Notes under the pieces: generated by a model
What the model saw: only the letters and a program-made list of their open reading frames with translations
Told to the model about the DNA's origin: nothing
Database searches by the model: none
Position numbers and translations under genes: made by a program
Assembly (NCBI GenBank): GCA_003512875.1
Contig: DONZ01000137.1
Span: 525-24,416 of the forward strand
Reading direction: 5' to 3'
Length of the DNA: 23,892 nt
Source of the DNA: Desulfovibrio sp.
GTDB lineage: Bacteria > Desulfobacterota > Desulfovibrionia > Desulfovibrionales > Desulfovibrionaceae
Part shown: positions 14,519 to 22,365 of the stretch, piece by piece
How the letters are laid out: every line of letters starts with the position of its first letter
How positions within the stretch are numbered: the first letter of the stretch is position 1

Positions 14519-15679
14519 ATGAATAAGACATTTATGGGATATCGCCGTGAAAACGGACGTGTGGGTGTTCGCAACCATGTGATTGTTTTGCCTCTTGATG
14601 ATTTGTCAAACTCCGCTTGTCAGGCGGTTGCGAACAATGTCGCAGGAACGTTGGCGATTGTCCACCCTTACGGGCGTCTTCAATTCGGGGAAGATTTGGA
14701 ACTGCATTTCCGTACTCTGATCGGCGCGGGAAGCAATCCTAACGTGGCGGCTGTCATTGTCATCGGCATTGAAAAGGAATGGACGAACAAGATTGTCGAA
14801 GGTATCGCAAAAACCGGCAAACCTGTTTTCGGTTTCGGTATTGAACAAAACGGCGATTTAAACACTGTCGCTATGGCGAGCCGTAAAGCGAAAGAGCTTG
14901 TCCAATGGGCGACAGGCCTGCAAAGGGTTGAATGCCCTATCCAAGAACTTTGGGTTTCCTGCAAATGCGGCGAATCCGATACGACTTCCGGTATCGCTTC
15001 ATGCCCGACTGTCGGCAATGCGTTCGACAAACTGTGGAAAAACGGCAATACCTTGCTTTTTGGCGAAACAACGGAACTTACCGGCGGAGAACATCTTGTT
15101 GCCGCCCGCTGTAAGAATGAGGAAGTGCGCAGACAATTCCAAGCTTTTTTTGATCGGTATGCCGATATTATCGACAAGCATAAAATCAGCGACCTTTCCG
15201 ATTCCCAGCCTACGAAAGGCAATATCGAAGGCGGGTTGACGACCATTGAGGAAAAAGCCCTCGGCAATATTCAAAAAATCGGTAAAGAGTGCATTGTGGA
15301 AGGCTGTTTGGAAAAGGCGTATTCTCCGACCGGTCCGGGTTTGTGGTTCATGGATTCTTCTTCCGCCGCCGCAGAAATGATCACGCTTGCCGCCGCCGCG
15401 GGCTATGTGGTCCATTTCTTTCCGACGGGACAAGGCAATATCATCGGCAATCCGATATTGCCGGTTATCAAGCTTTCCGCCAATCCCCGCACCGTTCGGA
15501 CCATGTCGGAACATATTGACGTTGATGTTTCCGGTTTGCTGCGCCGTGAGATGAACCTCGATCAGGCAGGCGATTTGCTTCTTGACATGATGGAAAAAAC
15601 CGTCAATGGACGTTTGACTTCCGCTGAAGCCTTGAAACATCAGGAATTTGTCATGACAAGGCTTTATGAAAGCGCATAA
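14519..15679 (+). CDS. suyB: (2R)-sulfolactate sulfo-lyase, large subunit SuyB
   Basis: A 386-residue protein of the UxaA/altronate dehydratase C-terminal family. It opens [31 protein letters not shown], with YxRxDGRxGVRN-type and VLPxDDLSN signatures. Conserved cysteines in [13 protein letters not shown], which likely help hold the metal or cluster, are followed by the family GESDTTSG turn. [17 protein letters not shown] and [24 protein letters not shown] follow. It eliminates sulfite from (R)-sulfolactate, leaving pyruvate. ATG 14519 follows AGGTGG inside the suyA end; a GTG at 14507 is in frame but overlaps suyA. In a sulfite-respiring host the released sulfite is the electron acceptor. 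The reductase is not in this window. Confidence 0.9.
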   Translation: MNKTFMGYRRENGRVGVRNHVIVLPLDDLSNSACQAVANNVAGTLAIVHPYGRLQFGEDLELHFRTLIGAGSNPNVAAVIVIGIEKEWTNKIVEGIAKTGKPVFGFGIEQNGDLNTVAMASRKAKELVQWATGLQRVECPIQELWVSCKCGESDTTSGIASCPTVGNAFDKLWKNGNTLLFGETTELTGGEHLVAARCKNEEVRRQFQAFFDRYADIIDKHKISDLSDSQPTKGNIEGGLTTIEEKALGNIQKIGKECIVEGCLEKAYSPTGPGLWFMDSSSAAAEMITLAAAAGYVVHFFPTGQGNIIGNPILPVIKLSANPRTVRTMSEHIDVDVSGLLRREMNLDQAGDLLLDMMEKTVNGRLTSAEALKHQEFVMTRLYESA

Positions 15680-15705
15680 TATGAACGCTTCCGCATAAAA
15701 CTTAA

Positions 15706-15747
15706 AACCAAAAAACAGACGGAACGCATTTCATCTGTTTTTTGGTT
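15706..15747 (+). terminator. Terminator-like hairpin after suyAB
   Basis: AACCAAAAAACAGA (15706-15719) pairs perfectly over 14 bp with TCTGTTTTTTGGTT (15734-15747), with a 14-base loop, starting 27 bases after the suyB stop. There is no separate U-tract after it, but U6 lies within the 3' arm, so termination strength is uncertain. The rest of 15680-15905 shows no gene. Confidence 0.6.
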
Positions 15748-15905
15748 CTGCCCGATAAATACCGCGATAATGTGCGATACCGCATAAAACATTTTTCTTA
15801 TCGTCTGCGGAATTGTAATAAAATCATACAGATCCGTTCATGACATTCGGATGGTTTTTGTATGGAAACACGCTGCCTTGTATGTTTTTATACGTTGGTT
15901 CTTTA

Positions 15906-15925
15906 GTTAATCAGTAAAAATTAAC
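15906..15925. promoter_or_regulatory. Inverted repeat before the MFS gene
   Basis: GTTAAT (15906-15911) and ATTAAC (15920-15925) are inverted with an eight-base gap, ending 19 bases before the MFS start. It could be an operator. The regulon palindrome found before tctC, hpsN and suyA is absent, so the MFS-SDR pair may be controlled differently or by read-through. Confidence 0.3.
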
Positions 15926-15944
15926 AAATACCGAAGGAGTTTTT

Positions 15945-17339
15945 ATGCGTTCAGATACATTGATGATTGAAGCGAATTTGATTTCAAGGCTTGACAGAAT
16001 ACCCATGAATAAATCCATCCTCGGCATTGTTGTTTTATTGGCTTGGTGCTGGGTGATGGAAGCGTTCGATATAGGAATGATAAGCCAGGTTGTTCTTGTT
16101 TTGCGAAAAATTTGGAATCTCGATGCCAATACGCTCGGATTGCTCGGCTCATGCTCAACGGCGGGTGTCGTCATCGGAACGGTCAGCCTTGGTTATTTGA
16201 GTGACAAATACGGAAGAAAGAAAATTTTGTTATGGGGAACATTTGTCTTCACATTTTTTACGCTTATCGGAAGCCTTATGGAAAACCTCGCTTGGATCAT
16301 CACCATGCGTTTTCTCAGCGGCTTGGGAGCCGGAGTGGTTTTTCCTCTGCCGTACCTGATGATTTCCGAACTCGCTCCTGCGAAGAAGCGCGCTGTTCTG
16401 GTGTGTATCTGCAATGCGATTTTAGCGTGCGCTTATTTGCTTCCAACGCTTGCCGGTTCCTGGGCGATTAAGACGTTTTCCCTTGATTATGCATGGAGGG
16501 TTCCGTTCATTATCGGAGGCATCCCCATTGTGACGATTTTGATTTTAAATAAGTATTTGCCGGAATCTCCCCGGTGGCTCATGAAGCGCGGCAGACATGA
16601 CGAAGTGAGAAAACTTGTTGAACGTTTTGAGAAAAGCGCAGGCGTTGAGCACGACGATACGTTTATTGACGAAATTGTGTTAAATTCCCTTAAAAAAATG
16701 GCTGAAGAAGGTTGTGTGAACAACAATGCCTCATGGAAGAACCTATTCATCCCTCCTTATCTTTCCCGTACTTTGGTTTCTTGGGGCATGTTTTCGGCAG
16801 GTCTTATCACATGGTATGTCATCATGGTATATGTTCCCACGATTTTAACCACATACGGCTTTGATCCTTCAAAATCCCTCGTTTTAGGCGGCATCATGGC
16901 TGCTGTCAGCGGCGGCGGAGCCTTATTGATGGGACCGCTGGCAGATAAGTACGGCCGTAAAAGCATTTGGAGTCTTTACGTAATCATCAGCGTTGTCTGC
17001 TTATTCGCAATGACGCTTATCACATCAATGAACACCCTCTTGTTCGTCGGGGCTGTCATGTCATTTTTCGGAGCGGGAATCATGCCTGTGTGCAAGTTAT
17101 ACATTGCCGAACAATATCCGACGGAACTGCGCAGTTTGGGAACCGGGCTCGGTGAGGCTGTTTCGCGTATCATCGGCGGTGTGTTGGCAACATATTATTT
17201 GGCTTACTTCGTATCCGTCGGCGGGGTCAATGCCGTGTTCATCTTTATGGCTGTCACTTTCTTGATTGCCGTCATCGCCCTTCTCGTTTGGGGCAGGGAA
17301 ACCGCAGGCAGAAACGTTGAAGACATCAGCTCTTGTTAA
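15945..17339 (+). CDS. MFS transporter, metabolite:H+ symporter type
   Basis: A 464-residue major facilitator with twelve hydrophobic segments. The two MFS loop signatures are present: GYLSDKYGRKKILL between spans 2 and 3, and GPLADKYGRKSIW between spans 8 and 9. Others are RFLSGLGAGVVFPLPYLMISELAP and the sugar-porter-like LPESPRWLMKRGRHDE before the central loop. GAAGGAG at 15933-15939 sets the start. The gene follows suyAB and is 14 bases from the dehydrogenase gene, so a third route for a sulfonate or a related hydroxyacid is likely, whether import or export. Family is sure, substrate unknown. It might also compensate if the frameshifted dctQM is truly inactive. Confidence 0.85.
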   Translation: MRSDTLMIEANLISRLDRIPMNKSILGIVVLLAWCWVMEAFDIGMISQVVLVLRKIWNLDANTLGLLGSCSTAGVVIGTVSLGYLSDKYGRKKILLWGTFVFTFFTLIGSLMENLAWIITMRFLSGLGAGVVFPLPYLMISELAPAKKRAVLVCICNAILACAYLLPTLAGSWAIKTFSLDYAWRVPFIIGGIPIVTILILNKYLPESPRWLMKRGRHDEVRKLVERFEKSAGVEHDDTFIDEIVLNSLKKMAEEGCVNNNASWKNLFIPPYLSRTLVSWGMFSAGLITWYVIMVYVPTILTTYGFDPSKSLVLGGIMAAVSGGGALLMGPLADKYGRKSIWSLYVIISVVCLFAMTLITSMNTLLFVGAVMSFFGAGIMPVCKLYIAEQYPTELRSLGTGLGEAVSRIIGGVLATYYLAYFVSVGGVNAVFIFMAVTFLIAVIALLVWGRETAGRNVEDISSC

Positions 17340-17353
17340 GGAAGGAGATTGTT

Positions 17354-18121
17354 ATGGATATGGGAACGTTATTTAATCTTTCGGGCAGAACGGCATTGGT
17401 TACCGGCGGCAATTCCGGAATAGGCGAAGCAATGGCGACCGCATTGGGACTTGCCGGCGCAAAAGTTATTTTGGTTGCGCGCAGGGAAAACCGGCTGAAA
17501 GAATCGGTTGCGAAAATGAAAGAAAAAAATATCGATGCCGAAATGCTTCCTGCGGATCTTGCTTCTTGTGAAAATGCCTTGGCTTGCGGCAGGAAGGCAT
17601 TGGAATATTTCGGAACCATTGATATTCTGGTCAATGCCGCGGGCGTTAATTTAAGACAAAAATTCATGGACATCATACCGGAAACATGGCTGCACCAGAT
17701 AAACCTGCATTTAAGCGTTCCGTTTTTCATGGTTCAGGCGTTAGCGCCTGCCATGGCTGCTAAAAAATGGGGCAGAATTATCAATATTGCGTCATTGCAG
17801 TCATACAGGGCTTTTGCCGACAGCGCCCCCTACGGTGCGGGAAAAGGCGGTATAGTTCAGCTCACACGGGCGATAGCCCAGGAATGGTCTGCAAAAGGCA
17901 TTACCTGCAATGCCGTCGGTCCCGGCTTTTTTCCGACGGAATTGACGGAACCCGTATTTAAAAATCCCGAATTGGCAAATAAAAATGCCGGACAAACCTG
18001 CATAGGCAGGAACGGGGAATTGACGGATCTTTATGGCACAACCATTTATTTGGCAAGTGAAGCCTCAGGCTATATTACGGGACAGACCCTCATGGTTGAC
18101 GGCGGTTTTACGGCTAGGTAA
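17354..18121 (+). CDS. Short-chain dehydrogenase/reductase, possible DHPS 2-dehydrogenase
   Basis: A 255-residue classical SDR. It shows the nucleotide motif TGGNSGIGEA near residue 15, the structural NAAG motif (LVNAAGVN), and the catalytic set Ser147, Tyr160 and Lys164 (YGAGK). The family ending SGYITGQTLMVDGGF is present. The acid position after the second strand reads VARREN, an Arg-rich stretch that favours NADP(H), though this is weak evidence. It is translated with the MFS gene (AAGGAG at 17342-17347). In aerobic DHPS pathways two 2-dehydrogenases (HpsO, HpsP) interconvert DHPS isomers through the ketone; this enzyme could supply one such step. A gluconate-5-dehydrogenase-like role on another polyol is an equal alternative. 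Confidence 0.8.
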   Translation: MDMGTLFNLSGRTALVTGGNSGIGEAMATALGLAGAKVILVARRENRLKESVAKMKEKNIDAEMLPADLASCENALACGRKALEYFGTIDILVNAAGVNLRQKFMDIIPETWLHQINLHLSVPFFMVQALAPAMAAKKWGRIINIASLQSYRAFADSAPYGAGKGGIVQLTRAIAQEWSAKGITCNAVGPGFFPTELTEPVFKNPELANKNAGQTCIGRNGELTDLYGTTIYLASEASGYITGQTLMVDGGFTAR

Positions 18122-18148
18122 TTTCGGTTTATCCATATGATTTTTCAG

Positions 18149-18183
18149 CCTTCCGCGTGATTAAAGAATGCGGAAGGTTTTTT
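18149..18183 (+). terminator. Intrinsic terminator after the SDR gene
   Basis: CCTTCCGC (18149-18156) pairs with GCGGAAGG (18170-18177) around a 13-base loop, followed by six Ts at 18178-18183. It closes the sulfonate cluster on the plus strand. Confidence 0.9.
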
Positions 18184-18286
18184 ATGCTATTTTAATAAGA
18201 AAACGGAAAAAATTTTGTAAAAAATACGTGAAAAATTTTTGTGGCATGGTTCTGATTTTTTCATTCTGATGGTTTTTGCATAATAA

Positions 18287-18310
18287 AAAGGGCGGACCGG
18301 TCCGCCCTTT
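18287..18310 (-). terminator. 24-bp perfect palindrome, likely terminator of the minus-strand unit
   Basis: AAAGGGCGGACC is followed directly by its exact complement GGTCCGCCCTTT, giving a 10-bp stem with a CCGG loop. On the minus strand it is followed by a U5 run (complement of 18285-18289), the form of an intrinsic terminator. It lies about 250 bases beyond the stop of the minus-strand reductase gene, so that gene's mRNA would include the folded RNA at 18366-18479. Confidence 0.7.
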
Positions 18311-18365
18311 CGGGGTTGTCATACAATAATCAGGGTATTTCCATTTAAGATTAGGAATTTTTTAT

Positions 18366-18479
18366 GCAGGAGAAAAACTTTTATCTCTGCTGTCGCTATC
18401 CGTAACGCCCGTAAACCACCCGCTAACGGCTGCCGCAAAGCTCACAACTTCGCGACAGCTAAAGCGTTTCTTCCCCTGC
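18366..18479 (-). ncRNA. Candidate structured RNA downstream of the reductase gene
   Basis: On the minus strand GCAGGGGAAGAA (complement of 18468-18479) pairs over 12 positions with the complement of 18366-18377. Inside, GCTGTCGC (complement of 18452-18459) pairs perfectly with the complement of 18389-18396. A third stem, GCGAAG-TTGTGAG-CTTTGC (complement of 18435-18453), lies next to it and shares two bases with the second. Three G-U pairs on the minus strand would be A-C mismatches on the plus strand, so the functional strand is minus. It may be a 3'-UTR element, an independent small RNA or a transcribed repeat. No strong own promoter was found, only TATAAA at the complement of 18497-18502. 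No known RNA family was recognised. Confidence 0.45.
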
Positions 18480-18560
18480 TCCTTTTTACAAAACGTTTTA
18501 TACTAATTTTCCACGCTCTTTTAAAATCACATGCCATTATGAATATGGTGCGGAAATATT

Positions 18561-20288
18561 CTAATATTTTTTACCGCGTTTTTTCATCGCCTGCATACCG
18601 CCGGAAGAGTTGACGGCATTTCTGCCGCCGCGTTTGAATTTCAGCAGGCATTCATAAGCCCGTGTGCCTGAATTGCAAATGAAAGCGATATTTTTATCCG
18701 CGGGGATTTTTTCCATATCTTCATTAAAACGTTCCAACGGAATATTAAGCCAATGTTCCGGATATTTTTTGCACAGTTCAAGAGGCGCTTGTCCCGCTCT
18801 CGTATCCACAAAAACATAATTATTGCTGTTCCGTTCCTCAAAAAGCGCGTCAAATTCCGCAGGCTTGATAAATTCGCCGAGGCCCGTGACGATATTGTCC
18901 GCAACATTGCCCGCCGTATTGAAAACATCCATGGCGGAGGCAAGCGGAGGAGAATAGGAAACTTCCGCAATGGATAATTCGTGCAGGGTCGGTTTGCCGA
19001 ATTGAAGCATGGCAGCCATGGTGTCGATACGCGCTTTCACCGCTGTTCCGTCAGCGCAGTATCCTTGCATGCCGAGAATGCGGCGTGTTTTTTTCTCCAC
19101 AACGACTTCCAGAGTCATCATATGTTTTTCAGGGTAAAAATGGGCTCTGTCGAGCTGTTCCATATTGATGCTGACAGCGTCAAACCCGGCTTTGACTGCC
19201 ATATCCTCATTCAAGCCCGTTCCCGCAACTGTTCCTTTATGCATTTTCATGCACCATGTGCCCACGACTCCGGGGAATGTTTCCAAACCGGTTTGCGGAT
19301 TTCCGCCGGCAATGTTCGTCCCGATGATACGTCCCTGTCTGTTGGCGAGGGAGCCCATGGGCAAGTGCATTTCCTTGCCCGAAATAAGGTTTTTTATGGC
19401 GATGAGGTCGCCCCCCGCGTAAATATGGGAATTGGAAGTCTGCAAATATTCATTGACGCAAACCCCGTATTTCGGATTGCATTTCAGTCCCGCTTTTTCG
19501 GCGAGTTCATAATTCGCCTTCACGCCCATTGCCAAAATGACATGGTCGGCTTTAATGCGCTGTTTGTTGGTGACAACTTCGCATACGTTGCCTTCATCAT
19601 CGCCCGCAAATTCAAGCACATCTTCTTCCGCAACAATATTGATTCCCGCTTCTTCAAGGTCATGCCTGATCATGTCGGAAACGGTGCTTGAAACAAGATT
19701 CGGAAGCATGCGTTTTGAACGCTTTATCAGCGTGCAGGGAATATTCCACATGCCAGCCAAGCCCACGGCGATTTCAATAGCCGTGAAGCTCGCCCCGATA
19801 ATCACCATATGCCGTATGCCTTTTTCGCAGTGGACGCGGATTTTTTCCGCGTCCTCAAGCCCCGCTATGGTTGTGATATTCTTAAGACCGACACCTTTGA
19901 TTTGAGGCACAATGGCATGGCTGCCCATGCCGAGCACAAGCTCGTCATAAAAAAGTTTTTCTTTTTCGCCGGTATCCAGATTTTCCGTAAGGACATATTG
20001 TTCCTGCGGATTGATTTCAAGGGCTTTGGTCCTGATTTTCACATGGTCGATATCTTTTACATGGGTGAAAAAATGCGGGTCGCGGATAACATTGGCGCTT
20101 GTGGCGCGCAATTCATTGATACTGTCCACTTCGGAAGAAATATAAAAAGGCATGCCGCAGCCGCCGTAGGAAATAAATTGTCCTTGGTCTATAATGGTGA
20201 TTTCGGTATCGGGATTTACCCGTTTGCAGCGTGTGGCGGCTTTTGTTCCAAGAGCGACAGCTCCGATGATAAGAATTTTCTTAGCCAT
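18561..20288 (-). CDS. CoA-disulfide / persulfide reductase with C-terminal rhodanese domain
   Basis: A 575-residue FAD- and NAD(P)H-dependent flavoprotein. The N-terminal FAD motif is KILIIGAVALGTKAA. The redox cysteine Cys44 lies in SYGGCGMPFYI, the hallmark of CoA-disulfide reductases and NADH oxidases. A second nucleotide motif (MVIIGASFTAIEIAVGLA) starts near residue 160, and the FAD closing IYAGGD lies near 290. The C-terminal about 105 residues are a rhodanese domain with active Cys538 in CNSGTR. Such fusions reduce CoA-persulfide or polysulfide, making sulfide. AGGAG six bases before the ATG sets the start. It converges on the sulfonate cluster but is not in its operon; a link to sulfur handling is inferred. 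Confidence 0.88.
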   Translation of the reverse strand: MAKKILIIGAVALGTKAATRCKRVNPDTEITIIDQGQFISYGGCGMPFYISSEVDSINELRATSANVIRDPHFFTHVKDIDHVKIRTKALEINPQEQYVLTENLDTGEKEKLFYDELVLGMGSHAIVPQIKGVGLKNITTIAGLEDAEKIRVHCEKGIRHMVIIGASFTAIEIAVGLAGMWNIPCTLIKRSKRMLPNLVSSTVSDMIRHDLEEAGINIVAEEDVLEFAGDDEGNVCEVVTNKQRIKADHVILAMGVKANYELAEKAGLKCNPKYGVCVNEYLQTSNSHIYAGGDLIAIKNLISGKEMHLPMGSLANRQGRIIGTNIAGGNPQTGLETFPGVVGTWCMKMHKGTVAGTGLNEDMAVKAGFDAVSINMEQLDRAHFYPEKHMMTLEVVVEKKTRRILGMQGYCADGTAVKARIDTMAAMLQFGKPTLHELSIAEVSYSPPLASAMDVFNTAGNVADNIVTGLGEFIKPAEFDALFEERNSNNYVFVDTRAGQAPLELCKKYPEHWLNIPLERFNEDMEKIPADKNIAFICNSGTRAYECLLKFKRGGRNAVNSSGGMQAMKKRGKKY

Positions 20289-20312
20289 AACAACTCCTTT
20301 TATTTGAGGTGC

Positions 20313-20341
20313 ATTTTATGTCAAAAATAAAAAATAGTCAA
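20313..20341 (-). promoter_or_regulatory. Probable promoter of the reductase gene
   Basis: On the minus strand TTGACT (complement of 20336-20341) and TAAAAT (complement of 20313-20318) are 17 bases apart. They lie in the 59-base gap between the metallopeptidase stop and the reductase start. Confidence 0.6.
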
Positions 20342-20347
20342 AAAAAA

Positions 20348-21217
20348 CTAAAAAGAATTATGTCCCTTGCTCCAATGGGATATGCCTGCTTTCAGACTTT
20401 TGTGGTTGGGCAGGACAGCTGAAAAAAGAGCGTAAAACTGCGGAGAATGATCGGGATAAACCAAATGGCAAAATTCATGCAGAATGACAAATTCGATATA
20501 TTCAAGAGGCAGACCCATTAAATGCCGGGAAAGCGTGATGCGTGTTTTTTGCTCTTTCGCAAAAATCCTGCATGAACCGAAACAGCGCTTGCATGAACGG
20601 ACGGTAAGAGGCGGGCAGGAAAAATGATAAGGGGTTGTTATGGTATGCCGTAAAAGAAAATGCGCTGTTTTTTCTTGGAAAATTTTCCACAACAAAGAAT
20701 AATGCAAAGGCAGGAACCGCTGCGCCGTTTTTTTCCGCCAGAGGCTGAGCAATTTCAGCGCTTCTTCACTATTCGGGCAATATATGGAAAGTTCTTGGTC
20801 GGTCAGCCGTATTTCAGGACGGGAATTTTGTAAAATGGGCAAAGCCTGCGAAAAAAGTTCCTCTTGGTCAATATAAGAATTTCGGGCGAAAAACCGTACT
20901 TTTTCCAGCGGAGCGGAGCTTGTTTTGCGAAGCGTCACGCCAAACGATTTTCCGAAAATAAAAACTTCTTCCGTTACCGGCTTTATTGCCGTCTGCATGT
21001 CTGCGAGCTGTTCCTGTCTGGCGAATATCCATTCGGCATGTTTTCGCATGCTGTTTTCTATCGCGGTCAATGGCGTATGGAAAGGGGCTTTTATTTCCAG
21101 CCGGTTGGCTTCTTTCATACGCAGGCGGACGGTTTTAAACCTATCGAAGCAAAGGGTATAGGAAATTTCTTTTCCCTGATATGAAAAGGCGGCGGAGATG
21201 TTCTTTGTTTGCGCCAT
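20348..21217 (-). CDS. YgjP-like (DUF45/M48-related) zinc metallopeptidase domain protein
   Basis: A 289-residue protein. The C-terminal third has the zincin motif HEFCH (His247, Glu248, His251) with a third ligand His257 in PDHSPQF. The upstream RSCKRCFGSCR segment corresponds to the KTRWGSCS stretch of YgjP/SprT-related proteins. The N-terminal half has the beta-rich form of that family (VRLRMKEANRLEIKAP, EEVFIFGKSFGVTLRK). The family is usually about 230-240 residues, so this one has an insertion around residues 110-150. Substrate unknown; some relatives neighbour type I restriction genes, which are not seen here. It starts 15 bases after the membrane-protein stop, so the two probably form an operon. 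The ribosome site (TAGG) is weak. Confidence 0.8.
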   Translation of the reverse strand: MAQTKNISAAFSYQGKEISYTLCFDRFKTVRLRMKEANRLEIKAPFHTPLTAIENSMRKHAEWIFARQEQLADMQTAIKPVTEEVFIFGKSFGVTLRKTSSAPLEKVRFFARNSYIDQEELFSQALPILQNSRPEIRLTDQELSIYCPNSEEALKLLSLWRKKTAQRFLPLHYSLLWKIFQEKTAHFLLRHTITTPYHFSCPPLTVRSCKRCFGSCRIFAKEQKTRITLSRHLMGLPLEYIEFVILHEFCHLVYPDHSPQFYALFSAVLPNHKSLKAGISHWSKGHNSF

Positions 21218-21232
21218 ATTGTTAAACCTATA

Positions 21233-22132
21233 TCACTGCGCTGTGAAAAAATCCTTGCCGTAACGTATGAAGTAATAATACGCAAGGGCTTGTATTAAAA
21301 AATAAGCAATAAAAACAAATTGATATGTTGAGTCTTCCAAGAAGAGCGTTATTCCTAAAATAGAAAACTGAAGAAATATGCCCGGCAAAAGCAAACTTTT
21401 CCTCTTTTCTTTCCTATATAAATGCACAAGATAATACTGCAAGGGGCAAAGAAGAAAAATAACGGGGAGGGAGCAAAGCTTCGGGAAATATTTTGCGTAA
21501 TCGGGAGGCAGGAACATCACCAAGACAAGCAAAAGGAAAAACACGTTCCCCAAGTCGGCGAGAGTGAACGCCCGTTCGATTTCCTTTAATGAGAAAGAAA
21601 AATTATCATTATCTTCTTTGGGCGCGGATAATTTTCTTTCTTCGTCTTTTAATAAAAAAAGCGTGGTGCGAAAAGAAAACCAAATAAAAAAGAATGCGAA
21701 AACAGGCATTAACCGTGTCAAAATCAGGGGCATGAAAATACTGGTGAGGCTTGCGTTGATTTTTGGTGAATATCCAAGCAAAAACTGCAGAATGACATGA
21801 GCCTGACGCAGTGTGAAAAAGCAAAAAGCGCTCCAGAAAAGCACCTGCCAAAAAAAGAAAAAAGCATGGCTTTCAAGCAGAAGCAGAAACCGTTTTTTTA
21901 AGGAAAATTGTCTTTGCACGCTTATCAGCGTAAGGGCGGGAAAAGAAAAAAACATGAAAACAAGAGGAAAAAGCACATATAAAGGATTTGCCGGGGTTGC
22001 GGGAAAACGGGGATATCCGGAAAACGCAAATAAACTGTCTATTAAAAGGAAATTCATTCCGTTTGCCAAAACGGCGAAAAGGAAAAACGCTCCCAAAAAA
22101 GCAAGTGCGGATTTCAAAATGTTTTTTACCAT
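21233..22132 (-). CDS. Polytopic membrane protein of unknown function
   Basis: A 299-residue protein, strikingly rich in Phe and Leu, with about eight hydrophobic segments (near residues 8-30, 50-70, 88-115, 130-155, 190-208, 220-240, 250-265 and 270-290). A charged loop, KDEERKLSAPKEDNDNF, around residues 162-178 divides it in two. There is no signal peptidase motif, catalytic motif or family signature I recognise. It is translated ahead of the YgjP-like gene in the same direction. The start at 22132 has only a weak GGGAA upstream. Codon use and the clean hydrophobic pattern support a real gene. Confidence 0.65.
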   Translation of the reverse strand: MVKNILKSALAFLGAFFLFAVLANGMNFLLIDSLFAFSGYPRFPATPANPLYVLFPLVFMFFSFPALTLISVQRQFSLKKRFLLLLESHAFFFFWQVLFWSAFCFFTLRQAHVILQFLLGYSPKINASLTSIFMPLILTRLMPVFAFFFIWFSFRTTLFLLKDEERKLSAPKEDNDNFSFSLKEIERAFTLADLGNVFFLLLVLVMFLPPDYAKYFPKLCSLPVIFLLCPLQYYLVHLYRKEKRKSLLLPGIFLQFSILGITLFLEDSTYQFVFIAYFLIQALAYYYFIRYGKDFFTAQ

Positions 22133-22365
22133 GATTTTCCCATTGTGAAGAAAAAGTATAGCTATTTTTTAATATATTGCAAAGAAATAAAAAAACAAAA
22201 AAAGTTAATAGGATAACCATAAGGAATAACAGCATTAAAAAAATATTTTAAACTTTTTTTCTTTTTACCCCTTTTCAAGCATGAAAAAAAGCTTATTTAT
22301 TTGTTGTTGCCGGAATGGCGGCATAAAAAAACAAAATAAATAATCTTGTTGGAGGATATGTTCCC
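22133..22365 (+). other. AT-rich divergent region ahead of groES
   Basis: About 230 bases carry the divergent starts of the membrane-protein gene (minus) and groES (plus). No CIRCE repeat (TTAGCACTC/GAGTGCTAA) and no clear heat-shock sigma site are visible. A small hairpin, TGCCG-GAATGG-CGGCA, lies at about 22309-22324 in the groES leader. The groES ribosome site GGAGG is at 22351-22355. Confidence 0.45.

Noticed and set aside
14229..15679. Reading the pair as altronate dehydratase
   Set aside because: Separate small and large subunits beside slcC, comC and hpsN fit SuyAB. No hexuronate genes are present.
18981..19691. 236-codon open frame on the plus strand
   Set aside because: It is antisense to the CoA-disulfide reductase gene, has no ribosome site and no recognisable family.
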